A DNA stretch of 64,000 nt from an uncultured Lachnospiraceae bacterium (GCA_947564645.1 CANOCU010000009.1:1-64000); one strand, 5' to 3'. Positions 27,011 through 36,243 are shown, counted from the stretch's first letter. Notes: generated from the sequence alone by a model not told the origin. Program-made: numbers and translations.

Positions 27011-27541
27011 ATGAGCCAATGTATCAGAGAACTGACACTGAATTTAGGAGACGACACAGAAGAAGGGAGCGTTTATAAGCGGCTTGCCGCCAGAGGGATC
27101 ATCCGGAGGAATGATAAATATCTGGCAATCTACGGCAAATACGGCGACTATAAATTTCCGGGAGGCGGAAGGGAAGCAGGAGAGGAACTGGCGGATACCC
27201 TGATTCGGGAAGTACAGGAAGAAACAGGCTGCAGGGTAATACCGGAAAGCATCGGAGATTATATACTTGTACATGAGAGGCGAAAAGGCAATCCGGAAGA
27301 CTGGCTGGAGATGGATTCCTGGTACTATTTTTGTGATGTGGAAGAAGCGATGTATGAGCGTAGTCTGGACGATTATGAGAGGGAGTACGGGTACCGGATG
27401 GTCTGGTCGACTTTGGAGGAGATGATTCGTAAGAACGAGGCGGCCGACGCGGAGAAGACACCCTGGAGTGTGCGGGAGGCGATGGTCATGCGGGAACTGG
27501 CCAGGATAGAAGAGAGGGACCTATTTAAATCTGGCAGGTGA
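27011..27541 (+). CDS. NUDIX hydrolase
   Basis: A 176-residue NUDIX enzyme. The NUDIX box at residues 51-76 (GGGREAGEE ... REVQEETG) is complete. A 35-residue N-terminal part (ELTLNLGDDTEEGSVYKRLAARGII) precedes the box, and the middle region YILVHERRKGNPEDWLEMDSWYYFC suggests a nucleotide or nucleotide-sugar substrate, but the exact one is not readable. The start at 27011 has AAGGAG six bases upstream and is preferred over the in-frame ATG at 26981. A degraded acetyltransferase tail follows directly. Confidence 0.88.
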   Translation: MSQCIRELTLNLGDDTEEGSVYKRLAARGIIRRNDKYLAIYGKYGDYKFPGGGREAGEELADTLIREVQEETGCRVIPESIGDYILVHERRKGNPEDWLEMDSWYYFCDVEEAMYERSLDDYEREYGYRMVWSTLEEMIRKNEAADAEKTPWSVREAMVMRELARIEERDLFKSGR

Positions 27542-27542
27542 G

Positions 27543-27689
27543 GAGGCACAGCATTTCTACCGTAAGAATCATTATGTGGATGCGGGGGTACTGCTGTTAC
27601 CGGGTGAGCCTCTGGAGATTATTTTTATCAAGGAAATCGCGCTGAACGTATCAGCGTCATGCAGCTTGAATAGCGAAGGGAGAGAATAG
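27543..27689 (+). pseudogene. Remnant of a GNAT acetyltransferase C-terminus
   Basis: Directly after the NUDIX stop the frame at 27543 reads EAQHFYRKNHYVDAG, then LLLPGEPLEIIFIKEI, and stops at 27687-27689. This is the usual ending of a GNAT acetyltransferase (a FYRK-Y-AG acetyl-CoA helix followed by the last strands). No N-terminal part and no start codon exist. It lies 1 base before the nitrilase ATG. I read it as a deletion remnant. Confidence 0.65.
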
Positions 27690-27690
27690 G

Positions 27691-28569
27691 ATGAAGGATA
27701 TCAGAGTGGCTTTTCTGCAGATCGCGCCGACAGGCTCAGCAGACGGCAATCTGGAAAAGGGCAGGACATACTGCAGGATGGCGAGGGAACAGGGGGCGGA
27801 TATCGCGCTTTTTCCGGAGATGTGGAGCAGCGGGTATCGGATTCCGGAAGACATGGAAGAGCTGAGAGCGCTGGCCGTTTCCCGGAACAGTGACTTTGTG
27901 ACAGCATTTCAGACACTGGCGAAGGAACTGCAGATGGCCATCGGCATTACCTATCTGCAAGCATGGGAGCCGCAGCCCCGGAATACGATCACTTTGTTCG
28001 ACCGGCATGGGAAGGAAGCTTACACATATGCCAAGGTGCATACCTGTGATTTCGGGGATGAGTGCAGGCTTACCGCGGGCGACGACTTCTATGTGGCCGA
28101 TCTGGATACGGAGAAGGGAACAGTCAGGGTGGGCAGTATGATCTGCTATGACCGGGAATTTCCGGAGAGCGCCAGAATCCTGATGCTAAAAGGGGCGGAG
28201 CTGCTGCTGGTGCCCAATGCCTGTCCGATGGAGATCAACCGTATTTCCCAGCTGCGGGGCAGAGCCTATGAGAATATGGTCGGAATCGCTACGGTGAACT
28301 ATCCGGAGCAGCAGCCGGATTGCAACGGGCATTCGACGGCATTTGACGGGATTGCGTATAGGCCGCAGGAGTCAGGCTCACGGGATACCCTGTTCATGGA
28401 AGCCGACGGTTCGGAGGGCATCTTTATGGCGGATTTTCCGATCGACGAGATCCGGGATTACAGGAGCCGGGAAGTGCATGGGAATGCCTATCGCCATCCG
28501 CATAAGTATGGACTGCTTGTAGCACAGGAGATCCGGGAACCTTTTATCCGGAAAGATTACAGGCGGTAA
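27691..28569 (+). CDS. Carbon-nitrogen hydrolase (nitrilase superfamily)
   Basis: A 292-residue cytoplasmic amidase-type enzyme. The catalytic triad is visible: Glu43 in ALFPEMWSSGY, Lys115 in YAKVHTCDFG and Cys152 in MICYDREFPES. The superfamily cleaves amide bonds of small molecules (for example omega-amides, beta-ureidopropionate or N-carbamoyl compounds); substrate choice is not determined by these motifs. The start at 27691 follows GGGAG. It stands alone, with a repeat-like element after it. Confidence 0.9.
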   Translation: MKDIRVAFLQIAPTGSADGNLEKGRTYCRMAREQGADIALFPEMWSSGYRIPEDMEELRALAVSRNSDFVTAFQTLAKELQMAIGITYLQAWEPQPRNTITLFDRHGKEAYTYAKVHTCDFGDECRLTAGDDFYVADLDTEKGTVRVGSMICYDREFPESARILMLKGAELLLVPNACPMEINRISQLRGRAYENMVGIATVNYPEQQPDCNGHSTAFDGIAYRPQESGSRDTLFMEADGSEGIFMADFPIDEIRDYRSREVHGNAYRHPHKYGLLVAQEIREPFIRKDYRR

Positions 28570-28600
28570 GATAGTATGCATTTGGATGGGAAGGATCTGT

Positions 28601-28632
28601 TGCTAACCGTATTAAAAATTTTGTTTGCGATA
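28601..28632 (+). repeat. Degraded copy of the promoter-like element
   Basis: TGCTAACCG at 28601, then TATTAAAAAT and TTTGTTTGCGATA to 28632, aligns with the ART-cassette promoter at 24 of 32 positions. The -10 region (TGCGAT) is poor. It lies about 135 bases before the CPBP gene and may be a decayed or differently used copy. Confidence 0.45.
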
Positions 28633-28765
28633 TGTGACAGTGAGGAACAGGTTCGCATTATTACGAACGAAAAGAAAGTGATAAAAAAGCGACAAAAAAG
28701 CAATGAAGAAAAGATATAAAGAGACAAGAAAGCGAAAAGAAAGTGATAAGAAAAGGGGAAGTCAT

Positions 28766-29713
28766 ATGGATTTGCAATTAGAGAGACCGGAAGCAGTCAT
28801 AAAGGCGCAGGAAAAGCAGAAGGGTATGAACTGGTTTCTGGAGATTCTGGTATTTGTTCTGTTATTTTTTGTCTGTGCGTTTGCGCAGATCATCATTACC
28901 CTTCCGGGGGAACTGATGCTGATCTCCAACAATGTGAATTATCAGATGTCCGCGGCAGCCGGGGATCTGGACGGGATGGCCGAGGCGGCGCGCCTGATCG
29001 GAAATTCCGACCTGTATATGGTACTGGCATTGGTTTCAACCGTGGCGATGACGGCCGTCACCCTGTTATTCTGCCGGCTGATCCAGAAGCGGAAGCCGGA
29101 TACGCTGGGATTTGTGAGAAAGGGAGGCGGCAGAGAATACCTGATCGGGCTGGCGGCCGGATTTGCAGCCTTCACGGCGGCGGTACTGCTCTGCGTACTG
29201 ACGGGGGCGATCAGGATCGAAGGGATCTCGGAGACCTTTGGTGTAGGTATGTTCCTGCTTTTTCTGGCTGGCTATATGATACAGGGTATGGGAGAGGAAG
29301 TGCTCTGCCGCGGCTATCTCATGGTGTCTATCGGCAGACGGTATCCGATGTGGGTGGCCGTTTTTTCCAACGCGTTTATTTTTGCGGCGCTGCATCTGTT
29401 CAATAACGGGATCAGCGTACTGGCATTTCTGAATCTGACTCTGTTTGGTGTGTTCGCGTCGCTTTATTTTATCAAAAGAGGCAGCATCTGGGGCATCGGC
29501 GCCTTCCACAGCATCTGGAATCTGGTGCAGGGGAATTTCTGGGGGCTGAGCGTCAGCGGCGGCACGACGCAGTGTTCTGTCTTCAAAAGCGCCGTGACGG
29601 AAGGAAGGGATATCCTGAACGGCGGCGCATTCGGACCGGAGGGCGGGCTTGCGGTGACGGTGGTGCTGCTTGCAGGCCTCCTGGTGCTGCTCCGGAAAAA
29701 GAGGGCCGTTTAA
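28766..29713 (+). CDS. CPBP family intramembrane metalloprotease
   Basis: A 315-residue membrane protein with about seven to eight hydrophobic segments. The CPBP (Abi/Rce1-like) active-site motifs are present: EEVLCRGYLM (Glu177, Glu178, Arg182), FAALHLFNN (His210) and GAFHSIWN (His248). Such proteases process prenylated or other small peptides, or serve as immunity proteins for bacteriocins; neither partner is visible nearby. The start at 28766 has GGGGAAG upstream; the Lys/Arg-rich extension before it is unlikely to be translated. The M32 carboxypeptidase gene runs towards it. Confidence 0.88.
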   Translation: MDLQLERPEAVIKAQEKQKGMNWFLEILVFVLLFFVCAFAQIIITLPGELMLISNNVNYQMSAAAGDLDGMAEAARLIGNSDLYMVLALVSTVAMTAVTLLFCRLIQKRKPDTLGFVRKGGGREYLIGLAAGFAAFTAAVLLCVLTGAIRIEGISETFGVGMFLLFLAGYMIQGMGEEVLCRGYLMVSIGRRYPMWVAVFSNAFIFAALHLFNNGISVLAFLNLTLFGVFASLYFIKRGSIWGIGAFHSIWNLVQGNFWGLSVSGGTTQCSVFKSAVTEGRDILNGGAFGPEGGLAVTVVLLAGLLVLLRKKRAV

Positions 29714-29759
29714 AGATATCCTTCCATTGAGAAATGTCACTTTTGAGAGATGTTACTTT

Positions 29760-31259
29760 TTAAATTTGGTAGAGTTTCGTATATTTCTTTTTAAAATAGC
29801 GGATGAGCGGTTCGGCGGAGATTTCCTTGCCGCAGACTGCCATGATAGCGTCTTTCGGCTTGCGAGTACTGCCATACCGGTGGATCTTCCTGTTCAGCCA
29901 TGCGGTGATCTCTCCAATCTTTCCGCTTTTTAGCAGTTCATCCACGTCTCCTAACTCTTCCTGGAGCGTGTCAAGCAGCATTCCGTCGTAGATACTGCCC
30001 AGCAGATAAGAAGGGAAATAACCGAAGCCGCCGTCTGACCAGTGCATATCCTGTAGGATGCCTTCGGCATCGTTTGCGGGTGTGATCAGCAGATATTCCT
30101 GCATTTTCCGGTTCCAGAGTGCAGGCAGGTCGTTTACCGGCACATGGTCGCGAAAGATGGCCTTCTCCATCTCATAGCGCAGGATGATATGGAAGCAGTA
30201 GGTCACTTCGTCCGCATTCACCCGGATAAAGCTGTTCTTCACATGATTGATCTCCCGGTAGAAATCATCCAACGATATTGCCTGAAAAGGCGGCAGCAGT
30301 TCCCCCAGGGTGTCGTAAACAGGCAGCCAGAAGTTGTAATTTCGTCCCAGGATATTCTCATAGAACCGGGACTGGCTCTCGTGCAGGCCCATATAGCGGC
30401 AGCTGCCGGCCACGGTGTTGTCATATTCCGGGTTAACGTTCTGTTCGAAGATGGCATGACCGCCCTCGTGGATGGCGGAGAAGATGGCGCTTATCGGATC
30501 ATGCTCATAATAGTGGTTGGTCAGCCGTACATCTTTGGAGGAAAAATTCAAGGTAAAAGGATGCTCCGACTCACCGACACTGCCGGCGTCTTTGCGGAAG
30601 CCGATGTAATCGAGCAGCATATCCTGCACACTCTTTTGGCCGTTTGTGTCGAAACAGCCTTTGAACGCCTGATTCTCCGGTTTCTGTCTTAAGAGGATTT
30701 CTTTTACAAAGGGGATCAGCTCCTTTTTCAGGTCTTCAAACAGACCGTCTATGGTGGCTGAATCCATGCCTTCCTCGTATTGGTCAAGGAGGGCGTCGTA
30801 GACTTCCATGCCCGGATCGGTATAACCGGTTATCTCGACTGTCAGGTCGATCATTTTCTGCAGATAAGGGGCAAACAGACTAAAGTCGGATTTCTCTTTG
30901 GCCTCCACCCAGACATTGCCGGCCTCGGCCTGCGTCTGCACGAAGGCTGCATACACATCCGCCGGAATCCGTTTGTCCCGGTCGAAATCGCGCTTCATGC
31001 GCGTGACGATGAATTTCCAGGTATCCGTGAGGGCATCAAATTCTTCGGGTTTGGCAAGCCCGGCGAGCATTTCTCCCAGCTTCTCGGAGGTAGACAGGGC
31101 GAAAGCCTCTGTGGAAAAATGGGTCAGCGCCTCCACATGTCCGGCCTGGCCCAGTTTCGGTGCGCCTGTCTTCATGTCCCAGTACAGCAGTGTGGTCACA
31201 TGTTCGTACTGGTTCATTTTACTTAGATAGTCTTGAAATTCTTCCAATAATTTACTCAT
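29760..31259 (-). CDS. M32 carboxypeptidase (thermostable carboxypeptidase 1 type)
   Basis: A 499-residue cytoplasmic metallocarboxypeptidase. The zinc site is HEGGH (264-268), with the second Glu in GLHESQSRFYEN (Glu294). The conserved DVRLTNHYYEHDP and the closing WNRKMQEYLLITP and DGGFGYFPSYLLG blocks are typical for M32. It trims C-terminal residues from peptides. GAAAGGAG precedes ATG 31259, and the gene diverges from the helicase-nuclease gene. Confidence 0.93.
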   Translation of the reverse strand: MSKLLEEFQDYLSKMNQYEHVTTLLYWDMKTGAPKLGQAGHVEALTHFSTEAFALSTSEKLGEMLAGLAKPEEFDALTDTWKFIVTRMKRDFDRDKRIPADVYAAFVQTQAEAGNVWVEAKEKSDFSLFAPYLQKMIDLTVEITGYTDPGMEVYDALLDQYEEGMDSATIDGLFEDLKKELIPFVKEILLRQKPENQAFKGCFDTNGQKSVQDMLLDYIGFRKDAGSVGESEHPFTLNFSSKDVRLTNHYYEHDPISAIFSAIHEGGHAIFEQNVNPEYDNTVAGSCRYMGLHESQSRFYENILGRNYNFWLPVYDTLGELLPPFQAISLDDFYREINHVKNSFIRVNADEVTYCFHIILRYEMEKAIFRDHVPVNDLPALWNRKMQEYLLITPANDAEGILQDMHWSDGGFGYFPSYLLGSIYDGMLLDTLQEELGDVDELLKSGKIGEITAWLNRKIHRYGSTRKPKDAIMAVCGKEISAEPLIRYFKKKYTKLYQI

Positions 31260-31346
31260 AATGGCTCCTTTCTTCGGTCGCTTACATCATGTTCTCATAA
31301 CGACTTACGGCTTCGAAAATTATATCACATTTTCCGTGATCTGTGG

Positions 31347-31371
31347 TAGAATGTACAGGACAAACGTTTGT
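31347..31371 (+). promoter_or_regulatory. -10 box and palindromic operator ahead of helicase-nuclease gene
   Basis: TAGAAT (31347-31352) is followed eight bases later by the 12-bp palindrome ACAAACGTTTGT (31360-31371), which would cover the transcription start. No good -35 box is seen. The placement suits a repressor or an autoregulating WYL-type sensor. Confidence 0.45.
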
Positions 31372-31407
31372 TTCTATTTTGGAAAGTTGGGGGCAGATGA
31401 TTCCTTG

Positions 31408-31470
31408 CATGGGAATATGTGTTAAATGTCCTCTTTTCATGGAAATATGTGTCAGAGGCGATATGGAGGT
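31408..31470 (+). repeat. Leader element with repeated CATGGRAATATGTGTYA motif
   Basis: CATGGGAATATGTGTTA at 31408-31424 is repeated at 31438-31454 as CATGGAAATATGTGTCA, exactly 30 bases on. The second copy runs into ATATGGAGGTGCA, which holds the ribosome-binding site. A matching block occurs at 48655-48690 before an ABC-2 permease gene, ending with ACATGGAGGTGCA. I know no family for it; it may be an RNA or protein-bound leader. Confidence 0.6.
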
Positions 31471-31476
31471 GCAAGA

Positions 31477-34400
31477 TTGAAAATGAGAAGTCATTTTCAT
31501 TACGTTTTGTGCCTGAGCGAAGCGAAAGGAATGGATATAAGTATGAATGCGGTTTCCCGGGATATTTTCCGTGCGGTCCATGAGGGAAAATGGATGAGCA
31601 TCGAATATCATAACAGAGAAGACCAGATCACAAAATACTGGATCGGTATCCGGGATCTGGATGTGCGCAGCCGTACGCTTTCCGTGGACGGGCTTCATCT
31701 GGGGAAATATACGGTGGAGTCCTATGACCGGATCCGGATCGATGCGATCCTGTCTTCCAAGATCATAGAGGGTTCTTACTGTTCGGTCAATGAAGAGCTG
31801 GTTCGGGATATTTATTTAAATCCGCACAAATACAACACTCTGTTTGACAATACGGCCAATTTGAAGATCCTGGGGTATCTGGAGCTGTGCAACCGCCTTG
31901 ACGCCGTGCCCTATAAGTCGGATTTCAGTCTGGTGCGCTATCTGGATCATGACACGATCAGGGGAGAATTGTACCAGCTGAGTTCGGAGCAGTTCCGGGA
32001 GATCGTGAAACATTTCCAGTATCAGTCGGAGTCGGAGAAGCGCGAGGACGGCAGGCTGCAGATCAAACAGCTGGCAATGAATGTCCTGAGCATTCATATG
32101 ACGAAGGGGCTGTATGTGCTGGCTTATCGTAAGCTGCATCTGGATGTAAAGCAGCGGGCTTTGAAGCCGGAAGAAGAGATCACGATCTGTACGGAGTTTG
32201 CGGTCAGGGAGGAGAGAGGCGGTCGCCTAAGTGACTGCGGGGAAGATGGCAGCTGCCGGAAGAACAGCCGGGGAGATCATGGGGCCGGGGCTGCGGGTTG
32301 GCGTCCCGCGGAGGTTTTGACGAAGCAGAGCATCCGCCGGTTTCTGGATGGGGATGAGTACGAACTGCTTTCCGATTTTGAGGCCAATCAGGAGCGGATC
32401 AAAGACTGCATTATGAGACGGATGCCCCGGGGCAGCTGCAACGTGGACGATATGCCGTATATCATTGGCCTGGAAGCGGATATCGCCCTGGATCTTCATA
32501 AGGAGTACCAGGCGGTTATGAAGCTGCATCAGAAGAAGGAAGCGCCGGTGCCGATCCGGGCTTTTTTCGGGGATCTGCTGGAGCGGCCGAGACGGACGGC
32601 GGCCTATCCGATCGCCCTGATCAACCGGAACATCAATATGGATCAGCTGCTGGCAATTCACAACGCCATGAAATATCCGGTGGCCTATATACAGGGGCCG
32701 CCCGGCACGGGGAAGACAAATACGATCATCAACACCATCGTGACGGCCTTTTTCAATGAGCGCACGGTGCTGTTTGCATCCTACAACAACCATCCGATCA
32801 ACGGTGTCTGCGAGAAGCTTTCCACGCTGGAATATAACGGGAAGACGATTCCCTTCCCGATCCTGCGGTTGGGTAATCAGGAGAAGGTGCGGGAGGCGCT
32901 TTCGACGATCAGACGGCTCTACGCGGATGTGCAGAACGTGAAAGTATTCGAGGACACTCTGGATCGCAATAAGGACGACCGGAAGAGGCGGGCCAGGCGT
33001 CTGTCGGATGTGCTGCGCCGGTATGAGGAGTTGCTGGATCTGCGGGAGCGGGAGGAGACGATCGACCGGGTACTGGAGTATGAGGAGAAAAAAGGCGTCC
33101 TGCTGCAGACGATGGCCTTCGAGCAGGACTTAAAGGTCAGGCAGCGCGGGCAGATCAGCAGGAAGATCGAGGCCACGGGAGAGGTCTCGGAGGCGGAGGC
33201 GCTTTCCCTTCTGGATGATAATATCGAAGATCTGAAAAAGTACCTTTACTATATCTCGGCAGGCTATATCAAGAAGATCGGGCTTAAGAGAAACGACGAT
33301 CTGCGGGAGATCCTGGAGATGGAGGAGGACGGGAAGCAGTTGGAGGCTTTCACGAAGTACCTGGGGAAAAAGGAGAATATCGAGAAGCTTCTAAAAATCT
33401 TCCCGATCATTGCCACAACCTGTATCTCGGCCCACCGCCTCGGGGAGCCGGAGCCGATGTTCGATATGGTGATCATGGACGAGGCCAGTCAGTGCAATAT
33501 CGCGGTATCGTTGGTGCCGATCCTGCGGGGGCAGAGCCTGATGCTGGTGGGAGACCCGCAGCAGCTCAATCCGGTGATCCTGCTGGATGAATTGACCAAT
33601 GATAAATTGAAGAAGCGCTATATGGTGTCCGATGAATATGATTACCGGAAAAACTCCATTTATAAGACGTATCTTGCCTGTGATGCGGTCAGCGACGAGA
33701 CGCTTCTGCATAATCATTACCGGTGCCATAAGAATATCATCGGTTTCAACAACCGCAAGTATTATAATTCCAGGCTCAGTATCCTGTCGCAGAGCAGGGA
33801 GGAACAGCCTCTGGTCTATATGGATATGCAGGACACTTTCGCGGATCTTAAGAATACGGCCCCGGCGGAAGCCAGTGAGATCGCCAGATATGCCGCGGCG
33901 AACCCGGATCGGAATATCGGTGTCATCACGCCCTTTGTCAATCAGAAGAAGCTGATCGAGGAGGCGTTGGCGCGGGCGAAGGTGGACAACGTGACTTGTG
34001 GGACGGTTCACGCCTTTCAGGGAGATGAGAAGGACGTCATCCTTTTTTCCACGGCGATCACGGAGCAGACCCAGGCGGGTACCTACGAGTGGCTGAAAAA
34101 TAACAAGGAACTGATCAACGTGGCCACATCGCGGGCCAGGGACAAGCTGATCGTCCTCTCCAGCCGGAAACACTTAGAGCGGCTGCATCAGAAGGAGGGG
34201 GAGGATGACCTGTATGAACTGGCGCAGTATGTGTGGACTAACGGCGCTTCTACGGTGACGCCCAAGCAGGCGGCTTCCCGTGCGCTGGGGGTCAAGCCTT
34301 TCAGCAGCGCCACGGAGGAAGCCTTTCTGGAGAATCTGAATCATGCGTTGGGGAATCTCTTTTTGACCCAGAGCCGTTACACAGTCCATAAGGAGGTAGC

Positions 34401-34689
34401 TATTGCGCATGTCTTTCAGGAAAACGAGAATTGCAACGACCTTTTCTATAACGGACGGTTTGATTTCGTGGTGTACGAGAAGCATGGGACGAGGGAACTG
34501 CCGATCCTGGCCATTGAGCTGGACGGCAAGGAGCATTTTGAGGACGAGGTGGTGCGAAATCGTGACCGGAAGAAGAAGGCGATCTGCGACGAGCATGACC
34601 TGCAGTTGATCCGGGTGGAGAACTCCTACGCCAGGAGGTATCAGCATATCAAAGAGATTCTGATCAATTTCTTCCAGGTTGCGCATTGA
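31477..34689 (+). CDS. WYL-like/SF1 helicase/DUF2726 nuclease fusion protein
   Basis: A 1070-residue protein. Residues ~30-90 look like a WYL sensor domain (GKWMSIEYHNREDQITKYW, then DGLHLGKYTVESYDRI). An SF1 UPF1-like helicase follows: GPPGTGKTN at 407-414, MDEASQC near 668, VGDPQQLNPV, CGTVHAFQGDEKD and NVATSRARDKL. The last ~110 residues are a DUF2726 PD-(D/E)XK-like nuclease (YNGRFDFVVYEK and ILAIELDGKEHFED). Such fusions suggest DNA repair or phage defence. I use TTG 31477 with GGAGGT; ATG 31531 or 31543 are possible and lack a well-placed site. Confidence 0.85.
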   Translation: MKMRSHFHYVLCLSEAKGMDISMNAVSRDIFRAVHEGKWMSIEYHNREDQITKYWIGIRDLDVRSRTLSVDGLHLGKYTVESYDRIRIDAILSSKIIEGSYCSVNEELVRDIYLNPHKYNTLFDNTANLKILGYLELCNRLDAVPYKSDFSLVRYLDHDTIRGELYQLSSEQFREIVKHFQYQSESEKREDGRLQIKQLAMNVLSIHMTKGLYVLAYRKLHLDVKQRALKPEEEITICTEFAVREERGGRLSDCGEDGSCRKNSRGDHGAGAAGWRPAEVLTKQSIRRFLDGDEYELLSDFEANQERIKDCIMRRMPRGSCNVDDMPYIIGLEADIALDLHKEYQAVMKLHQKKEAPVPIRAFFGDLLERPRRTAAYPIALINRNINMDQLLAIHNAMKYPVAYIQGPPGTGKTNTIINTIVTAFFNERTVLFASYNNHPINGVCEKLSTLEYNGKTIPFPILRLGNQEKVREALSTIRRLYADVQNVKVFEDTLDRNKDDRKRRARRLSDVLRRYEELLDLREREETIDRVLEYEEKKGVLLQTMAFEQDLKVRQRGQISRKIEATGEVSEAEALSLLDDNIEDLKKYLYYISAGYIKKIGLKRNDDLREILEMEEDGKQLEAFTKYLGKKENIEKLLKIFPIIATTCISAHRLGEPEPMFDMVIMDEASQCNIAVSLVPILRGQSLMLVGDPQQLNPVILLDELTNDKLKKRYMVSDEYDYRKNSIYKTYLACDAVSDETLLHNHYRCHKNIIGFNNRKYYNSRLSILSQSREEQPLVYMDMQDTFADLKNTAPAEASEIARYAAANPDRNIGVITPFVNQKKLIEEALARAKVDNVTCGTVHAFQGDEKDVILFSTAITEQTQAGTYEWLKNNKELINVATSRARDKLIVLSSRKHLERLHQKEGEDDLYELAQYVWTNGASTVTPKQAASRALGVKPFSSATEEAFLENLNHALGNLFLTQSRYTVHKEVAIAHVFQENENCNDLFYNGRFDFVVYEKHGTRELPILAIELDGKEHFEDEVVRNRDRKKKAICDEHDLQLIRVENSYARRYQHIKEILINFFQVAH

Positions 34690-34701
34690 TCTCATGGACA
34701 G

Positions 34702-34730
34702 CAGGCAGGAAATCACGGATTTCCTGCCTG
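34702..34730 (+). other. Stem-loop between convergent genes
   Basis: CAGGCAGGAAATC (34702-34714) pairs perfectly with GATTTCCTGCCTG (34718-34730) around a three-base loop. No T-run follows on either strand. It lies between the ends of the helicase-nuclease and Rpn genes and probably protects or ends both transcripts. Confidence 0.6.
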
Positions 34731-34760
34731 TAGTTATACCGTATACGAGACGATTGGCTG

Positions 34761-35855
34761 TCAGAGCCCGGACAGATCTAATCCCTGCCTTTCCAGGAGC
34801 TGCTGCAGCCTGGAAAGTTTGTCGGTTAATTCTTTGACTTCATCGGCGAGGGCGTTATTTTGGCTGGTTAATGAGTTGTTTTCATCAGCCAATGAGCTAT
34901 TTTGATCGGCCAATGAGTTGTTCTTATCGGCAAGCGCACTGATCTCATCGGTCAGTGTATTATTCTGATCGGTTAATATATTCCGCTCCTCAAGCAGCGC
35001 TTTGGCCTTCCGGATCAGCGCCTCATTTTCAGCCGTCTGTTTCTCTATTAGATATTGAATATCCCGCTGCGTACGGTAGTAATCCTCCCGCGCTTCGCAT
35101 TCCATGCGGATGCGCTCTTCCTGTGTAAGCTGATATACGGTTCCTGCGGCTTTGCAGATTGCTTCGTTTTTCTGTGCAAGCATATTGACCTCCTCCCAGG
35201 TAGTGGCTTTGAAGAAACCTGCCCAACAGTCAAGCTGATGGGAGCGGTCTTCTTCTGTGGCAAGATCTATCTGAGTTAAGTCTAACACGGAAAGACGTAG
35301 TTTGTCACTATATAATGAATGATTTTTAACATTTAACAGCTGATAAGTGGCATAAAATTCGGGATGCTCAGCGAACAGGGTATAGTTGAGCAGGCCGATC
35401 TGGACAACGGGTCTGGCATCCAGGTAATTCCGGCCAGCCTGGAGATGGTCAAAACTTCTGCAAAGATAACTCAGGGAACGTTCCACCCAGTTATGCTGAT
35501 TGATCACCTGGAGTTCCAGATTGATAATGACGAGATCGTTCAGGCTGACTCTGACATCCAGGATAAAAGTCTTGTCGGTGAAGGACGTGCCAAGTTCAAT
35601 GGGATTGGTAATCTCCACAGTGTGAATTTCTTCTGCAGAAAGGTGCAGGAGAGAACAGATCAGACCCTTCAGCACATGATTGTTTTGCTGTAAGAGGGCA
35701 CGGAAAAGATAGTCGTTGGTCATGGGAATGACAAGCGGGCCGGAGGTGGGAAATGGCAGAAGAATGTCAGTATCTGCAGAGTCAGACGGCACGGATGACG
35801 GAACAGAGTTGTTTTGCGTGAGAGTAGTTTGATCGGATAATTTGATGTGTTTCAT
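34761..35855 (-). CDS. Rpn family PD-(D/E)XK nuclease-like protein
   Basis: A 364-residue Rpn/transposase_31-type protein. The nuclease part is residues ~40-260: MTNDYLFRALLQQNNHVLKGLI, then TFILDVRVSLNDLVIINLELQV (Asp and Glu-x-Gln of the active site), SYLCRSFDHLQAG and HQLDCWAGFFKATTWEEVNML. Family members promote recombination or are degenerate transposase relatives. Residues 294-349 form a coiled coil of eight heptads beginning with Leu (LADQNNS-type), encoded by 21-base DNA repeats. The start at 35855 has AAAGGA upstream. A truncated second copy lies at 57771-58301. Confidence 0.85.
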   Translation of the reverse strand: MKHIKLSDQTTLTQNNSVPSSVPSDSADTDILLPFPTSGPLVIPMTNDYLFRALLQQNNHVLKGLICSLLHLSAEEIHTVEITNPIELGTSFTDKTFILDVRVSLNDLVIINLELQVINQHNWVERSLSYLCRSFDHLQAGRNYLDARPVVQIGLLNYTLFAEHPEFYATYQLLNVKNHSLYSDKLRLSVLDLTQIDLATEEDRSHQLDCWAGFFKATTWEEVNMLAQKNEAICKAAGTVYQLTQEERIRMECEAREDYYRTQRDIQYLIEKQTAENEALIRKAKALLEERNILTDQNNTLTDEISALADKNNSLADQNSSLADENNSLTSQNNALADEVKELTDKLSRLQQLLERQGLDLSGL

Positions 35856-36118
35856 AGAAATGTCCTTTCTTTTGTTCAGATGCGTTCGGAGATGCTGTGT
35901 GCCGGCTCCGAAATGAATGAAGTTGCGATAGATTATATAGATTTTATAAAAAAGATTGAAAGAATTGTACAACTCTTTTAAAATAGGTTATAGCATGAGA
36001 ATGGAACAAAAGCAACAGTATCAGAAGGATCAGACTGTAGAAAAATCGGGGCTGTTTCTCCGGAACAAAAAATACAGGATACAATATGTTGTATGAGAAA
36101 GTTTCTTTTTTACAGAAA

Positions 36119-36145
36119 GCACAATATGATGTATTGTGCAATTTT
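36119..36145 (+). promoter_or_regulatory. Dyad in the 388-base gap before the AraC gene
   Basis: GCACAATA (36119-36126) is a perfect inverted repeat of TATTGTGC (36132-36139), followed by AATTTT. It may be an operator or a short terminator. The gap 35856-36243 is AT-rich; apart from this dyad I see no gene or RNA in it. Confidence 0.45.
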
Positions 36146-36243
36146 ACATCTGTAATTTGAATTTATGGATAATGGGTGAGAAATATGGCTCATGGCATCC
36201 CTGGCTAAGTGAATGGAACGGATAGAAGGGAGGGACCCACAGC

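Noticed and set aside
31426-31476. Longest possible start of the helicase-nuclease gene
   Set aside because: The frame before 31477 lies inside the leader element and upstream of the GGAGGT site, so it is unlikely to be translated.
34761-35972. IS element around the Rpn gene
   Set aside because: No terminal inverted repeats or target duplications are visible, and Rpn proteins lack a DDE transposase domain, so I list it only as a gene.
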